Shown: positions 1 through 7,602 of the stretch, piece after piece
How the letters are laid out: each line of letters begins with the position of its first letter
How positions within the stretch are numbered: position 1 is the stretch's first letter
Assembly (NCBI RefSeq): GCF_001591365.1
Contig: NZ_BCUT01000007.1
Location: 62,001 to 126,000, forward strand
Direction of reading: 5' to 3'
Length of the DNA stretch: 64,000 nt
From: Variovorax paradoxus NBRC 15149
Lineage (GTDB): Bacteria > Pseudomonadota > Gammaproteobacteria > Burkholderiales > Burkholderiaceae_C
Notes under the pieces: model-generated
Told to the model about the DNA's origin: nothing
The model's input: only the letters and a program-made list of their open reading frames with translations
Database searches by the model: none
Made by a program: the position numbers and the translations under genes

Positions 1-177
1 GGGCTGTGCGGGAATGCCGTCGGCCGGCCAGCGCTCCAGTGCGCGCGCGAAGGCCTCGGCGAGCGCATCTTCCGATGCGGCGATGTCGTGCGTGCGCGCG
101 GACAGGATGGCCAGCAGGCGGCCGTACGACTCGCGCGCCGCACGTTCGGCGGCCTGGTGAGCCGCCGGGTGGTTCAC
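1..177 (-). CDS. ECF sigma factor, ECF42-type, 3'-truncated by window edge
   Basis: Only the first 59 codons are present; the gene runs off the left edge. It starts with GTG at 177 in a GTGA overlap with the stop of the DGPF gene, so the two are probably translationally coupled. The visible part reads as sigma-70 region 2 start (HQAAERAARESYGRLLAILSARTHDIAASEDALAEAFARALERW in pieces, i.e. the helix ending in A-E-D-ALAEAFARALE). Sigma factors next to DGPF/YCII proteins form the ECF42 group, whose members are thought to lack a classical anti-sigma factor and to carry a C-terminal TPR-like extension. The extension would lie outside the window, so group membership rests on context. Confidence 0.8.
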   Translation of the reverse strand, partial: MNHPAAHQAAERAARESYGRLLAILSARTHDIAASEDALAEAFARALERWPADGIPAQP

Positions 178-545
178 GGTGTGGCCGCCGCGATGGCCGT
201 GGCCGTGAAGACCGGCCGCACCTCCACGCCCCCGCTGGCTGCGCAGGGCGCGCGGGCCGCCCATTCGAGCGCGGCATCGAGGTCCGGCACGTCCACCACG
301 AAGTAGCCGCCGAGCTGCTCCTTGGTGTCGGCAAAGGGGCCGTCCTGCACCTGGCGCTTGTCGCCGCGCACGCGCAGCGTGGTGCCGGTCATCGGCGGCA
401 GGAGGCCGTGCCCGCCGAGCGAAATGCCCGACTGGCGAACCGCATCGGCATACGCCACCCAGCTGGCCCGGTAGGCCTGCGAGGACGCGTCGTTCCGCTG
501 TTCGAATTCGGCCGCGGGCTGATAGAACATCAACATGTACTGCAT
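174..545 (-). CDS. YCII/DGPF-domain protein
   Basis: A 123-residue protein of the YCII-related fold, starting MQYMLMFY and carrying the hallmark DGPF motif (VQDGPFADTKEQLGGYF, about residues 68-84). These small dimeric alpha/beta-barrel proteins are regularly paired with ECF42 sigma factors. Their biochemical role is unknown and may be in stress or signal sensing. A good Shine-Dalgarno (GGAGAG) precedes the ATG, and the stop overlaps the sigma gene GTG. The pair is likely one transcript driven by the candidate promoter at 596-622. Confidence 0.88.
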   Translation of the reverse strand: MQYMLMFYQPAAEFEQRNDASSQAYRASWVAYADAVRQSGISLGGHGLLPPMTGTTLRVRGDKRQVQDGPFADTKEQLGGYFVVDVPDLDAALEWAARAPCAASGGVEVRPVFTATAIAAATP

Positions 546-595
546 GGTGTCTCTCCATCGTGGAAAAGAGGCTGAGCAGGATCGCTCACCACAAT

Positions 596-622
596 GACGG
601 CCCGCAGCCGGTCATTTCGACA
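596..622 (-). promoter_or_regulatory. Candidate ECF42-dependent promoter of the DGPF-sigma operon
   Basis: On the minus strand TGTCGA (plus 617-622) and CGTC (plus 596-599) are separated by 17 nt and lie about 50 nt upstream of the DGPF start codon. TGTCGA/CGTC-type elements are what I recall for ECF42 promoters. Because the sigma gene is in the same operon, this would be autoregulation. Seen: the elements and spacing. Inferred: use by this sigma factor. Confidence 0.5.
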
Positions 623-637
623 CGGCGTCCGTGTCGA
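617..637. repeat. Perfect inverted repeat over the ECF -35 element
   Basis: TCGACACGG, spacer CGT, then CCGTGTCGA form a perfect 9-bp stem. The symmetry places a TGTCGA element in each orientation, so the -35 of the candidate ECF promoter is mirrored on the plus strand. No matching CGTC-type -10 is visible on the plus side. Confidence 0.6.
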
Positions 638-693
638 GCAGATGATTTTTTACGCGATTGCCGTTCGGCGCAACGGTTGCGCTACCTAGGCTT

Positions 694-2058
694 TCAGGCC
701 GCCTTGGCCTGCTGCGCGGCGGGGGCGAACATGGCCTCCATCTCGCTTCGCAGCCGGTAGGCGGAGGTCGAGGTGTCCATGGCCACGTCGGCCCAGCAGA
801 GGCTCTGGCCCTTCTTCACCGGTCGCACCAGCTTGACGCTGTGCGCCAGCCCGAGCGGCAGCCCACCCAGGCCGAGCGAGCGCTCGGCCGGCAGCAGCTT
901 GCCCCAGACGGTGTAGCCGCCTTCGCCGTCGAGCATCTCGCCGGGCGCGAGGTCGCGCTTGGCCGTGGCCACCACGTCGGCGTTCCAGCAGGTGGCCACG
1001 CCGGTCGGCTCGCCGCGCAAGGCGACGCTGGCCACCGACATGCCGACCTCCAGGCCGATCAGGTGCCAGCGCTTGTAGAGCGTGAAGTAGCGCCCGCTCG
1101 GGTCGGTGTGGGCGTTGTATTCCTCGAAGCAGTTCTTGATGTAGTCGGTCTCGGCCTCGACCGTGACCCACACGCCCATGCGGATGTCGTAGGGGATCTT
1201 TCGCCCGTCGGCCTCGAGCGAGGAAATGACCTCGACCATGCCCTTGCGTTCGAGCACGCCGCCTTCGCTCCGGGGGCGCGTGACGAAGGGAATGTCCTCC
1301 ACGCTCGCGGGCGGGTAGAGCAGGCCGTCCGAAGGCACGGTGAGGCCGGTGGCGTTGGCCACCGCCGAGCTTTCGATGGACGGCTTGGAGCCGTCGAGAA
1401 AGCTGTTGAACATCTTCGGATTGAGCCCGCCGCGCAGCGCCTGTTCGGGCGTCAGGCCGTAGTTGCCCCAGACGGTCTCGGGCGTCGATTCGGTGAAGTG
1501 CGGCAGCCACTTGTGGCCGCGTCCGGCCGCGACCACCGGAAAGCCGCAGGTGCGCGCCCAGTCGACCAGGTCGCAGATCAGCGCGGGCTGGTCGCCGAAG
1601 GCCAGTGAATAGACCACGCCGGCCTGCTGCGCGCGGCGCGCGAGCAGCGGGCCGCAGAAGGCATCGGCCTCGACCGTGACGTTGACCACGTGCTTGCCAT
1701 GCGCAAACGCATCCAGGCAATGCTCGACGGCTGCCACCGGGTTGCCGGTGCACTCGACCACGATGTCGATGGCGGGTTCGCGCGTCACGGCCTGCCAGTC
1801 GTCGGTGATCCAGGTGCTGCCCGTCTTCAGGGCTTCCTGCACCGAGCCCGCCGCGGCGCGCTCCGGGTTCCAGCCCACGCGCTCGAGGTTGGCGCGCGCC
1901 GCCGCGGGCGAGAGGTCGGCAATCGCCACCAGCTGAACGCCGGGCGTGCGCGGAATCTGCGCGAGGTACATCGAGCCGAACTTGCCGGCGCCGATCAGGC
2001 CGATGCGGATGGGGCGGCCTTCGGCGGCGCGCTGCTGCAGGCGGGTGTAGAGGCTCAT
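694..2058 (-). CDS. NAD(P)-dependent oxidoreductase with C-terminal SAF domain
   Basis: A 454-residue protein starting MSLYTRLQQ. The Rossmann start IRIGLIGAGKFGSMYLAQI (about residues 18-36) resembles homoserine-dehydrogenase-type NAD(P) domains. The C-terminus (DLAPGEMLDGEGGYTVWGK ... VKKGQSLCWADV) is an SAF-like module; such proteins are sometimes misnamed FlgA. A longer frame exists, but the start chosen lies 4 nt after the dioxygenase stop, as expected in an operon. Substrate unknown. Its company (dioxygenase, GntR, divergent dehydratase) suggests oxidation of a hydroxylated acid or sugar acid. An odd-centred palindrome (GCGCAAC/GTTGCGC, 668-682) lies just past the stop without a T tract. 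Confidence 0.8.
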   Translation of the reverse strand: MSLYTRLQQRAAEGRPIRIGLIGAGKFGSMYLAQIPRTPGVQLVAIADLSPAAARANLERVGWNPERAAAGSVQEALKTGSTWITDDWQAVTREPAIDIVVECTGNPVAAVEHCLDAFAHGKHVVNVTVEADAFCGPLLARRAQQAGVVYSLAFGDQPALICDLVDWARTCGFPVVAAGRGHKWLPHFTESTPETVWGNYGLTPEQALRGGLNPKMFNSFLDGSKPSIESSAVANATGLTVPSDGLLYPPASVEDIPFVTRPRSEGGVLERKGMVEVISSLEADGRKIPYDIRMGVWVTVEAETDYIKNCFEEYNAHTDPSGRYFTLYKRWHLIGLEVGMSVASVALRGEPTGVATCWNADVVATAKRDLAPGEMLDGEGGYTVWGKLLPAERSLGLGGLPLGLAHSVKLVRPVKKGQSLCWADVAMDTSTSAYRLRSEMEAMFAPAAQQAKAA

Positions 2059-2062
2059 GGCG

Positions 2063-2968
2063 TCAGGCCTCCGCGGTGTCGAGGACTTCGAGCGAGGTCT
2101 GCAGGGCACTCTCGGGCAGGCCGTTCTTCCACGGCACCTCGACCGGGTAGGGCTTGAGCAGGCAATCGTCGGGCAGCAGCTCGATGGGCGCGAAGTTTCT
2201 GTGCGCGATGTACTCGGGCCGCTTGTGGCGGCGGATGTGGTTGCTGACCGCGCACAGGCTCAGGTACACCGCCACGCGGTTGAACGGCGAGAGGTTGCTG
2301 CCCGAGGCATGCACGAGGCAGCTATGGAACAGGATCATCGAGCCGGCGGGGCCCTTGGGCGAGACGATGCCGCCCCCGATGTGGCGGCCCGCCGCGTCGT
2401 AGTGGCCTTTGCCGCCAGCGCGGTCCACCAGCTGCCGGATCAGGTCGTTGTCCACCGTCCACAGCGGATAGCTGGTGGTCGTGAGGTCGTGCTTCGCATC
2501 CACCACGCCCTTGCGGTGGCTGCCCGGAATGAACATCAGCGGGCCGTTGTGCTCGTTCACCTCGTCCAGGAAGATCGCGACGTTCATTGCGCGCTCGGTG
2601 GGCATCAGGTCGTCGTTGAGCCAGGTGCCGTAGTCCTGGTGCCACTGCCATACGTCGCCTTCGAACGCCATCTTGCCGTTGATCTTGAACTGGTGCATGT
2701 AGACCTCTTCGCCGAAGAGGTCCATCACCGGCTCCACCATGCGCGGATGGCGCGCGAGCCGCGCGAAGGGCTCGCTGATCAGGTGCGCGGCAAAGTTGGT
2801 GCGCACCGCGTCCGAGCCCTTCTCGCGCACGTTGAAGGCCTCGCGCTTGCTGTACAGGTCGGGCACCGCATCGGTCAGCGCCCTGGTTTCTTCGGGCGAG
2901 AAATGGCCGGGAAAGAACAGGTAGCCGTCGCGCTCGAACTGCGCGCGTTGCTCGGGGGTCAACTTCAT
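2063..2968 (-). CDS. Phytanoyl-CoA dioxygenase (PhyH) family hydroxylase
   Basis: A 301-residue Fe(II)/2-oxoglutarate dioxygenase related to ectoine hydroxylase EctD and PhyH. The metal triad is visible: H110 and D112 in WQWHQDYGTW and distal H220 in VHASGSN, with the 2-oxoglutarate-binding arginine R231 in SPFNRVAVYL. It hydroxylates an unknown small substrate using O2 and 2-oxoglutarate. The start ATG overlaps the GntR stop (ATGA), and the stop is 4 nt before the oxidoreductase. EctD function is unlikely to be assured: no ectoine synthesis or breakdown genes are nearby. Confidence 0.85.
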   Translation of the reverse strand: MKLTPEQRAQFERDGYLFFPGHFSPEETRALTDAVPDLYSKREAFNVREKGSDAVRTNFAAHLISEPFARLARHPRMVEPVMDLFGEEVYMHQFKINGKMAFEGDVWQWHQDYGTWLNDDLMPTERAMNVAIFLDEVNEHNGPLMFIPGSHRKGVVDAKHDLTTTSYPLWTVDNDLIRQLVDRAGGKGHYDAAGRHIGGGIVSPKGPAGSMILFHSCLVHASGSNLSPFNRVAVYLSLCAVSNHIRRHKRPEYIAHRNFAPIELLPDDCLLKPYPVEVPWKNGLPESALQTSLEVLDTAEA

Positions 2969-3672
2969 GCCTTGTCTCCTTTGCGGGTGGGGGTGGATGC
3001 GGATGCGGTGCGCGCGAGCTGCTGCGCGAGCCGCCGGCCCAGTGCCTCGCTGGCCCGGGCGACGTGTTCCTCGCTCAGCTGCGCGGCGCGCTGCGCATGG
3101 CCGGCCGCAATGGCGGCGGCGATGGCTTCGTGCTCGTCCCAGAGCGTCTCGCGCTGCGGCTCGGCCTGCAGCACGGCGCCCATCGCGCGGCGCAGGTGGC
3201 GCCAGTGCTGGTCGGCGCTCTGGCCGATCAGCGGATTGCCCGAGGCCTCGTAGATGGCCTGATGGAAGGCCAGATCGGCATCGATCATGGCTTCGACATT
3301 GCGCCCGCGCGCCGCGCGGCGGCCACGCTCCAGCAGCCTGGGGTCGATGCGAAAGCGCTGTGCGGCCGCGAGCCGCGCGGCCAGCACGTCGAGCGCGCCG
3401 CGCACCTGGTAGACCTTGCGCATCCAGTCGGCGTCGAGCGGCGCCACCAGCACGCCGCGGCCGGGCGCGTCGTGCACGAAACCGTCCTTCTTGAGCAGGC
3501 GCAGCGCCTGCAGCACGGGCTGGCGCGACACCGACAGGCGCTGCGCAATGTCTTCCTGCGTGATCCGCTCGCCGGGCGCCAGCGCGCCGCTGCTGATGGC
3601 GCCGAGCAGGGCGCGGTAGACCTGGTCGACGAGGTCGGGCGCGGCTTCGATGCTGACGAGCTGGGCGGGCAT
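2965..3672 (-). CDS. GntR family transcriptional regulator (FCD type)
   Basis: A 235-residue regulator: winged helix at about residues 8-75 (VYRALLGAISSGALAPGERITQEDIAQRL in pieces, then SVSRQPVLQALRLLKKDGF) followed by an all-helical FCD-type effector domain with AFHQAIYEASGNP and WDEHEAIAAAIAAG. The ATG at 3672 has an AAGGAAAG Shine-Dalgarno; a longer frame adds 40 residues but would run over the operator and promoter region. First gene of a three-gene operon with the dioxygenase and oxidoreductase. Probably autoregulated through the palindrome at 3689-3704 and likely also controls the divergent dehydratase gene. Confidence 0.9.
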   Translation of the reverse strand: MPAQLVSIEAAPDLVDQVYRALLGAISSGALAPGERITQEDIAQRLSVSRQPVLQALRLLKKDGFVHDAPGRGVLVAPLDADWMRKVYQVRGALDVLAARLAAAQRFRIDPRLLERGRRAARGRNVEAMIDADLAFHQAIYEASGNPLIGQSADQHWRHLRRAMGAVLQAEPQRETLWDEHEAIAAAIAAGHAQRAAQLSEEHVARASEALGRRLAQQLARTASASTPTRKGDKA

Positions 3673-3688
3673 AGACGGCTTTCCTTGA

Positions 3689-3704
3689 ACTCTGTATACA
3701 GAGT
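3689..3704. promoter_or_regulatory. Perfect 16-bp palindrome, candidate GntR operator
   Basis: ACTCTGTATACAGAGT is a perfect palindrome centred on TGTATACA, the core seen in operators of FadR/VanR-type GntR regulators. It lies 16 bp upstream of the gntR start codon, inside the 114-bp gap to the divergent dehydratase gene, so one dimer could control both directions. The symmetry is seen; binding is inferred. Confidence 0.75.
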
Positions 3705-3786
3705 ACGGAATCCGGAGCCGCCGCGTATCTCGGGTTTTTACCCATGGGGGCTGCAAAAGAAGGTAACCCGCCGCTAAGCTCGGCCC

Positions 3787-4743
3787 ATGCAACTACCTAC
3801 CTACGACGACGTCATCGCCGCGGCCGCGCGGCTCAAGGGCCACGCCCACCGCACGCCCGTGCTGCAATCGCAGACGGCCGACGAGCGCTGGGGCGCCAGC
3901 TTCTTCTTCAAGTGCGAGAACTTCCAGCGCATGGGTGCCTTCAAGTTCCGCGGCGCCTTCAACGCGCTCTCGAAGTTCGACGCCGCGCAGCGCAAGGGCG
4001 GCGTGATCGCGTTCTCTTCGGGCAACCATGCGCAGGCCATCGCGCTGTCGGCCCGGCTCCTGTCGATGCCGGCCGTGATCGTCATGCCCAAGGACGCGCC
4101 CGCGGCCAAGGTTGCGGCCACGAAGGGCTACGGCGCCGAAGTGGTGATGTACGACCGCTTCACCGAAGACCGCGAGGCGCTCACGAAGCGGCTTGCGCAG
4201 GAGCGCGGCATGACGGTGATCCCGCCCTACGACCACCCGGACGTGCTCGCCGGGCAGGGCACGGCGGTGAAGGAACTCATCGAGGAGACCGGTCCGCTCG
4301 ACCAGCTGTTCGTGTGCCTGGGCGGCGGCGGGCTGCTGTCGGGTTCGGCGCTGTCGGCGCGCGCGCTGGCGCCCGGTTGCAAGGTCTACGGCGTGGAGCC
4401 CGAAGCGGGCAACGACGGCCAGCAATCATTGCGCGCGGGAAAGATCGTGCACATCGAAACGCCCAAGACCATTGCCGACGGCGCGCAGACGCAGCACCTG
4501 GGCGAGTACACCTTCGGCATCATCCGGCGCGACGTGGACGACATCTTCACCGTGACCGACGCGCAGCTCGTCGATGCGATGCGCTTCTTTGCCGAGCGCA
4601 TGAAGACCGTGGTGGAGCCGACCGGCTGCCTCGCCTTTGCGGGCGCCGTTGCCGCGGGCAAGGCCATCGCGGGCCAGCGCGTGGGCATCGTGGTCAGCGG
4701 CGGCAACGTCGACCTCTCGCGCTACGCGGCGTTGCTCGCGTAG
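3787..4743 (+). CDS. PLP-dependent threonine/serine dehydratase-like enzyme
   Basis: A 318-residue fold-type II PLP enzyme, the length of single-domain (non-ACT) threonine/serine or hydroxyaspartate dehydratases. The PLP lysine is K53 in GAFKFRGA, the SSGNHAQ substrate loop is at 78-84 and the phosphate-binding glycine run GGGG is at 179-182. No C-terminal regulatory domain, so it is more catabolic than biosynthetic. Divergent from the GntR operon with a shared operator region. Linked to a hydroxylase, it may dehydrate a beta-hydroxy amino acid. That link is inference; a plain serine/threonine deaminase is equally possible. Confidence 0.85.
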   Translation: MQLPTYDDVIAAAARLKGHAHRTPVLQSQTADERWGASFFFKCENFQRMGAFKFRGAFNALSKFDAAQRKGGVIAFSSGNHAQAIALSARLLSMPAVIVMPKDAPAAKVAATKGYGAEVVMYDRFTEDREALTKRLAQERGMTVIPPYDHPDVLAGQGTAVKELIEETGPLDQLFVCLGGGGLLSGSALSARALAPGCKVYGVEPEAGNDGQQSLRAGKIVHIETPKTIADGAQTQHLGEYTFGIIRRDVDDIFTVTDAQLVDAMRFFAERMKTVVEPTGCLAFAGAVAAGKAIAGQRVGIVVSGGNVDLSRYAALLA

Positions 4744-4748
4744 CCCGC

Positions 4749-5399
4749 TCAGGCGCGGATTCCCTCGGCCGTGAGGTGCAGCAGGCGGTCCGCACGGGCT
4801 GCCGCGCTCTCGGAATGCGTCACCAGCACCAGCGAGGCGCCGTGCTCGCGCGTCTGGCCGATCAGCAGTTCCATCACCTTCGAAGCGGTGCCCGGGTCGA
4901 GGTTGCCGGTGGGCTCGTCGGCCAGCAGCAGGGCGGGCCGGTGCACCAGCGCGCGCGCGATTGCCACGCGCTGCAGCTGGCCGCCCGAGAGCGTCTGCGG
5001 CAGCCGCGCGCCCATGCCGGGCAGGCCCACCGCGTCGAGCATGTGCGCGACGCGGCCTTCATGGCGCTTGCCACCCAGCAGCATCAGCGGCAGCGAGACG
5101 TTCTGCGCCACGTCCAGGTGCGGCAGCACGTGGAAGGCCTGGAACACGAAGCCCACGTGGCGGCGGCGCCAGAGCGCGCAGGCTTCGCCGTCGAGTGCGC
5201 CGATGTCGACGCCGCCCTGCGTGACGGTGCCGGCGTCCCAGCTGTCGAGCCCGGCCATGCAGTTGAGCAGCGTCGACTTGCCGACGCCCGATTCGCCCAC
5301 GATGGCGACGAACTCGCCGGGCTCGACGCCGAGCGTCACGTTCTCGAAGACGGGCACGTCGCCGTAGTGCTTGGCGAGCCCGGAAATGCGCAGGGTCAT
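4749..5399 (-). CDS. ABC transporter ATP-binding protein (LolD/MacB-like), orphan
   Basis: A 216-residue ATPase with Walker A GESGVGKST, the Q-loop region FVFQAFHVLP, signature LSGGQLQRVAIARAL, Walker B LLLADEPTG and an H-loop VTHSE. Size and sequence resemble the LolD/MacB/FtsE group that works with FtsX-type permeases. No permease gene is adjacent: upstream is miaA, with an ATGA overlap, and downstream is the convergent dehydratase gene. The partner must be encoded elsewhere. Confidence 0.88.
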   Translation of the reverse strand: MTLRISGLAKHYGDVPVFENVTLGVEPGEFVAIVGESGVGKSTLLNCMAGLDSWDAGTVTQGGVDIGALDGEACALWRRRHVGFVFQAFHVLPHLDVAQNVSLPLMLLGGKRHEGRVAHMLDAVGLPGMGARLPQTLSGGQLQRVAIARALVHRPALLLADEPTGNLDPGTASKVMELLIGQTREHGASLVLVTHSESAAARADRLLHLTAEGIRA

Positions 5400-6385
5400 G
5401 CGGTGGTGCCTGCGATGCGTTGAACAGCGGTCTGCAACGCGCCGGGCGCGTCGCAGGCGATGACGGTGCGCGCCGGCATGCTGCGCAGCCAGGTGATCTG
5501 CCGCTTGGCAAGCTGGCGCGTGGCCGCGATGCCGCGCTCGCGCAGCGTGCCGACGGCCTTGGCATCGGGCTGCGCGCCGCCGCATGCGTCGAGCATTTCC
5601 CAGGCCTGCCGGTAGCCCACGCAGCGCATCGAGGGAAGCTCGGTGGAAAGATCGCCGCGTGCGCGCAGCGCCCTGACCTCGTCGAGGAAGCCGGCGGCCA
5701 GCATGGCGTCGAAACGCTCGGCAATGCGCGCATGCAGCCAGGCGCGCTCGGTGGGTTCGAGCGAGAACAGCGCGCCGCCGGCCAAGCCCTTCACTGCCTT
5801 GTCTTTGTCGCCGGCATGAAAGCTCGACAGGGGCTCGCCGCTGCTCTCCCACACCTCGAGCGCACGCTGGATGCGCTGGCTGTCCTGCGGCGCCAGGCGC
5901 GCGGCGGTCACGGGGTCGACCTTGGCGAGCCGCGCATGCATGGCAGGCCAGCCCAGCGCGGCGGCTTCGGCGTCGATGCGCGCGCGCACGGCGGCATCGG
6001 CGGCGGGCATGGCGTCGATGCCGTCGAACAGCGCCTTGAAATAGAGCATGGTGCCGCCCACCAGCAGCGGCAGGGCGCCGCGCGTGCGGATCTCGCCGAT
6101 GAGCCGTGTCGCGTCGGCCACGAAGGCGGCGGCGCTGTAGCTTTCGCGCGGATCGAGGATGTCGATCAGGTGGTGCGGCACGGCGGCCTGCTCGGCCCGG
6201 CTGGGCTTGGCGGTGCCGATGTCCATGCCGCGATAGACCAGCGCCGAATCGACGCTGACGATCTCCACCGGGCGCACCCGCGCCAGCGCGAGCGCCACCG
6301 CCGTCTTGCCGGAGGCGGTCGGCCCCGCGAGCGCGATGTATGTCGGGTTTTCAGGAAGGCCGGAGGCGGCAGCGGAGGGCGGCAT
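5396..6385 (-). CDS. miaA: tRNA dimethylallyltransferase MiaA
   Basis: A 329-residue enzyme adding a dimethylallyl group to the N6 of A37 in tRNAs reading UNN codons. The P-loop ALAGPTASGKT is at about residues 17-28, with DSALVYRGMDIGTAKP and HHLIDILDP following and the family motif RCVGYRQAWEML later. Full length for the family. It lies downstream of mutL and a lipoprotein hydrolase gene; mutL/miaA proximity is common in proteobacteria. The ABC ATPase start overlaps its stop. Confidence 0.97.
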   Translation of the reverse strand: MPPSAAASGLPENPTYIALAGPTASGKTAVALALARVRPVEIVSVDSALVYRGMDIGTAKPSRAEQAAVPHHLIDILDPRESYSAAAFVADATRLIGEIRTRGALPLLVGGTMLYFKALFDGIDAMPAADAAVRARIDAEAAALGWPAMHARLAKVDPVTAARLAPQDSQRIQRALEVWESSGEPLSSFHAGDKDKAVKGLAGGALFSLEPTERAWLHARIAERFDAMLAAGFLDEVRALRARGDLSTELPSMRCVGYRQAWEMLDACGGAQPDAKAVGTLRERGIAATRQLAKRQITWLRSMPARTVIACDAPGALQTAVQRIAGTTA

Positions 6386-6418
6386 AAGCGCCCGAGGGTA
6401 ACAACAAAACCGGAAGCT

Positions 6419-7417
6419 TCAGATCGCCTGCGCGCTGGCGCTGGCCTTGCCGCGCGCTTCTTGCGGCAAGGCGGGCGAATCGGTGCGCGGGGACGCCGGT
6501 GCGGCCGGCAGCGATGGCGTGCCGCGCAGCACCGGCGTGCCTTCCCCTTGGCGCGAAGCCAGCGTGGTCTCGGGCTTCATGCGAAACAGCTGCGAAAGCG
6601 CCGAGCGGTACTGCGCCTCGCCGATCGAATTGGTGTTGTGGTGCGAGCCACCCTCCACCAGCACGAAGAGCTTGGGCACGGTGGCCGCGTTGTAGAGCTT
6701 GCGGCCCAGCGTGGGGTTGATCAGGCTGTCGGCGGTGCCATGCACCACCAGCAGCGGCGCGCCGATGTCCTTGACGCGGTTGATGGCCTCGAAGCGCTGC
6801 GTGATGAACGGGCCGAACGGCAGCCAGCCCCACTTGAAGCCGCTCACCACGTCGGCAATGGAGGTGAAGGTGCTTTCGACGATGGTGCCGCTCTCGTCGT
6901 TGACGCTGGCGGCCAGGTCGATGCCGATGGCGCCGCCCAGCGAGTGGCCGAAGATGTAGCGGTGCTGCCGCGGATGCCGGGCCGCAAGCCAGGTCCAGGC
7001 GGCGCGGGCGTCCTCGCGCGCCGATTCTTCCGAGGGCAGGCCCTTGGAGCTCTTGCCGAAGCCGCGGTAGTCGATGGCCAGCACCGAGAAACCGAGCTCG
7101 TGCATGCGCTGGATGCGCGGCGCCGATCCGGCCACGTTGTAGCGGGCGCCGTGCAGGTACAGCATGACCGGACGGTCGGTGGTCTCGGGCTCGCCGCCGA
7201 GCCAGAGGCCGTGAAGGCGGGCGGATTCGCCGGTGATGGAGGACTGGAAGTCGATCCAGACGTCCTGCATGCCCTCGGTCATGGTCGCGGTGTTGCCCCA
7301 GCTGCGGTCGCTGGGTTGGAAGATCCACTCGCGCTGCTGTTCGTCGAACGTGGAGCAGCCGGCCGCCAGGAGGGCGCACAGCGAAAGAACGGAGGCAAGG
7401 AGGGACCAGCGTTTCAT
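6419..7417 (-). CDS. Alpha/beta hydrolase, predicted lipoprotein
   Basis: A 332-residue protein with a lipoprotein signal (MKRWSLLASVLSLCALLAAGC, lipobox LAAGC, lipid-bearing C21). The hydrolase core has oxyanion-hole region LYLHGARYNVAG, nucleophile S159 in GHSLGG, acid D in VHGTADSLINP and a late GGSHHNTN histidine, in the order of the BEM46/FrsA-like serine hydrolases. The C-terminal 60 residues are Ala/Pro-rich and low in complexity. Likely tethered to the periplasmic face of a membrane; substrate unknown. Sits between mutL and miaA. Confidence 0.85.
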   Translation of the reverse strand: MKRWSLLASVLSLCALLAAGCSTFDEQQREWIFQPSDRSWGNTATMTEGMQDVWIDFQSSITGESARLHGLWLGGEPETTDRPVMLYLHGARYNVAGSAPRIQRMHELGFSVLAIDYRGFGKSSKGLPSEESAREDARAAWTWLAARHPRQHRYIFGHSLGGAIGIDLAASVNDESGTIVESTFTSIADVVSGFKWGWLPFGPFITQRFEAINRVKDIGAPLLVVHGTADSLINPTLGRKLYNAATVPKLFVLVEGGSHHNTNSIGEAQYRSALSQLFRMKPETTLASRQGEGTPVLRGTPSLPAAPASPRTDSPALPQEARGKASASAQAI

Positions 7418-7602
7418 GGACTAGAGGGACAGCGAAGCCGGCGGAAAGTTCATGCTCGAGCAAGGAGCGCGCCGACACTGCGCCCCAGCACTTCCCCCCA
7501 AGCGCCCTCAAGTGGCACTTTGTTCTACATATGCAACGCCCGTGCCCGCTTCGCGGATGACCTCCAAAAACTCCGGAAAAACCCTCAAAATGCCCTGATT
7601 TG

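Noticed and set aside
668..682. GCGCAAC/GTTGCGC palindrome near the oxidoreductase stop as a terminator
   Set aside because: One-nucleotide centre and no T tract on the transcribed side.
686..1753. Long open frames in other phases over the oxidoreductase and many other genes
   Set aside because: Arg/Ala/Gly-rich translations without family features, as expected from shadow frames in GC-rich DNA.
3732..3743. GGGTTTTTACCC-like symmetry before the dehydratase gene
   Set aside because: Very short arms (GGGT/ACCC) with a T loop; likely chance and far weaker than the 16-bp palindrome nearby.
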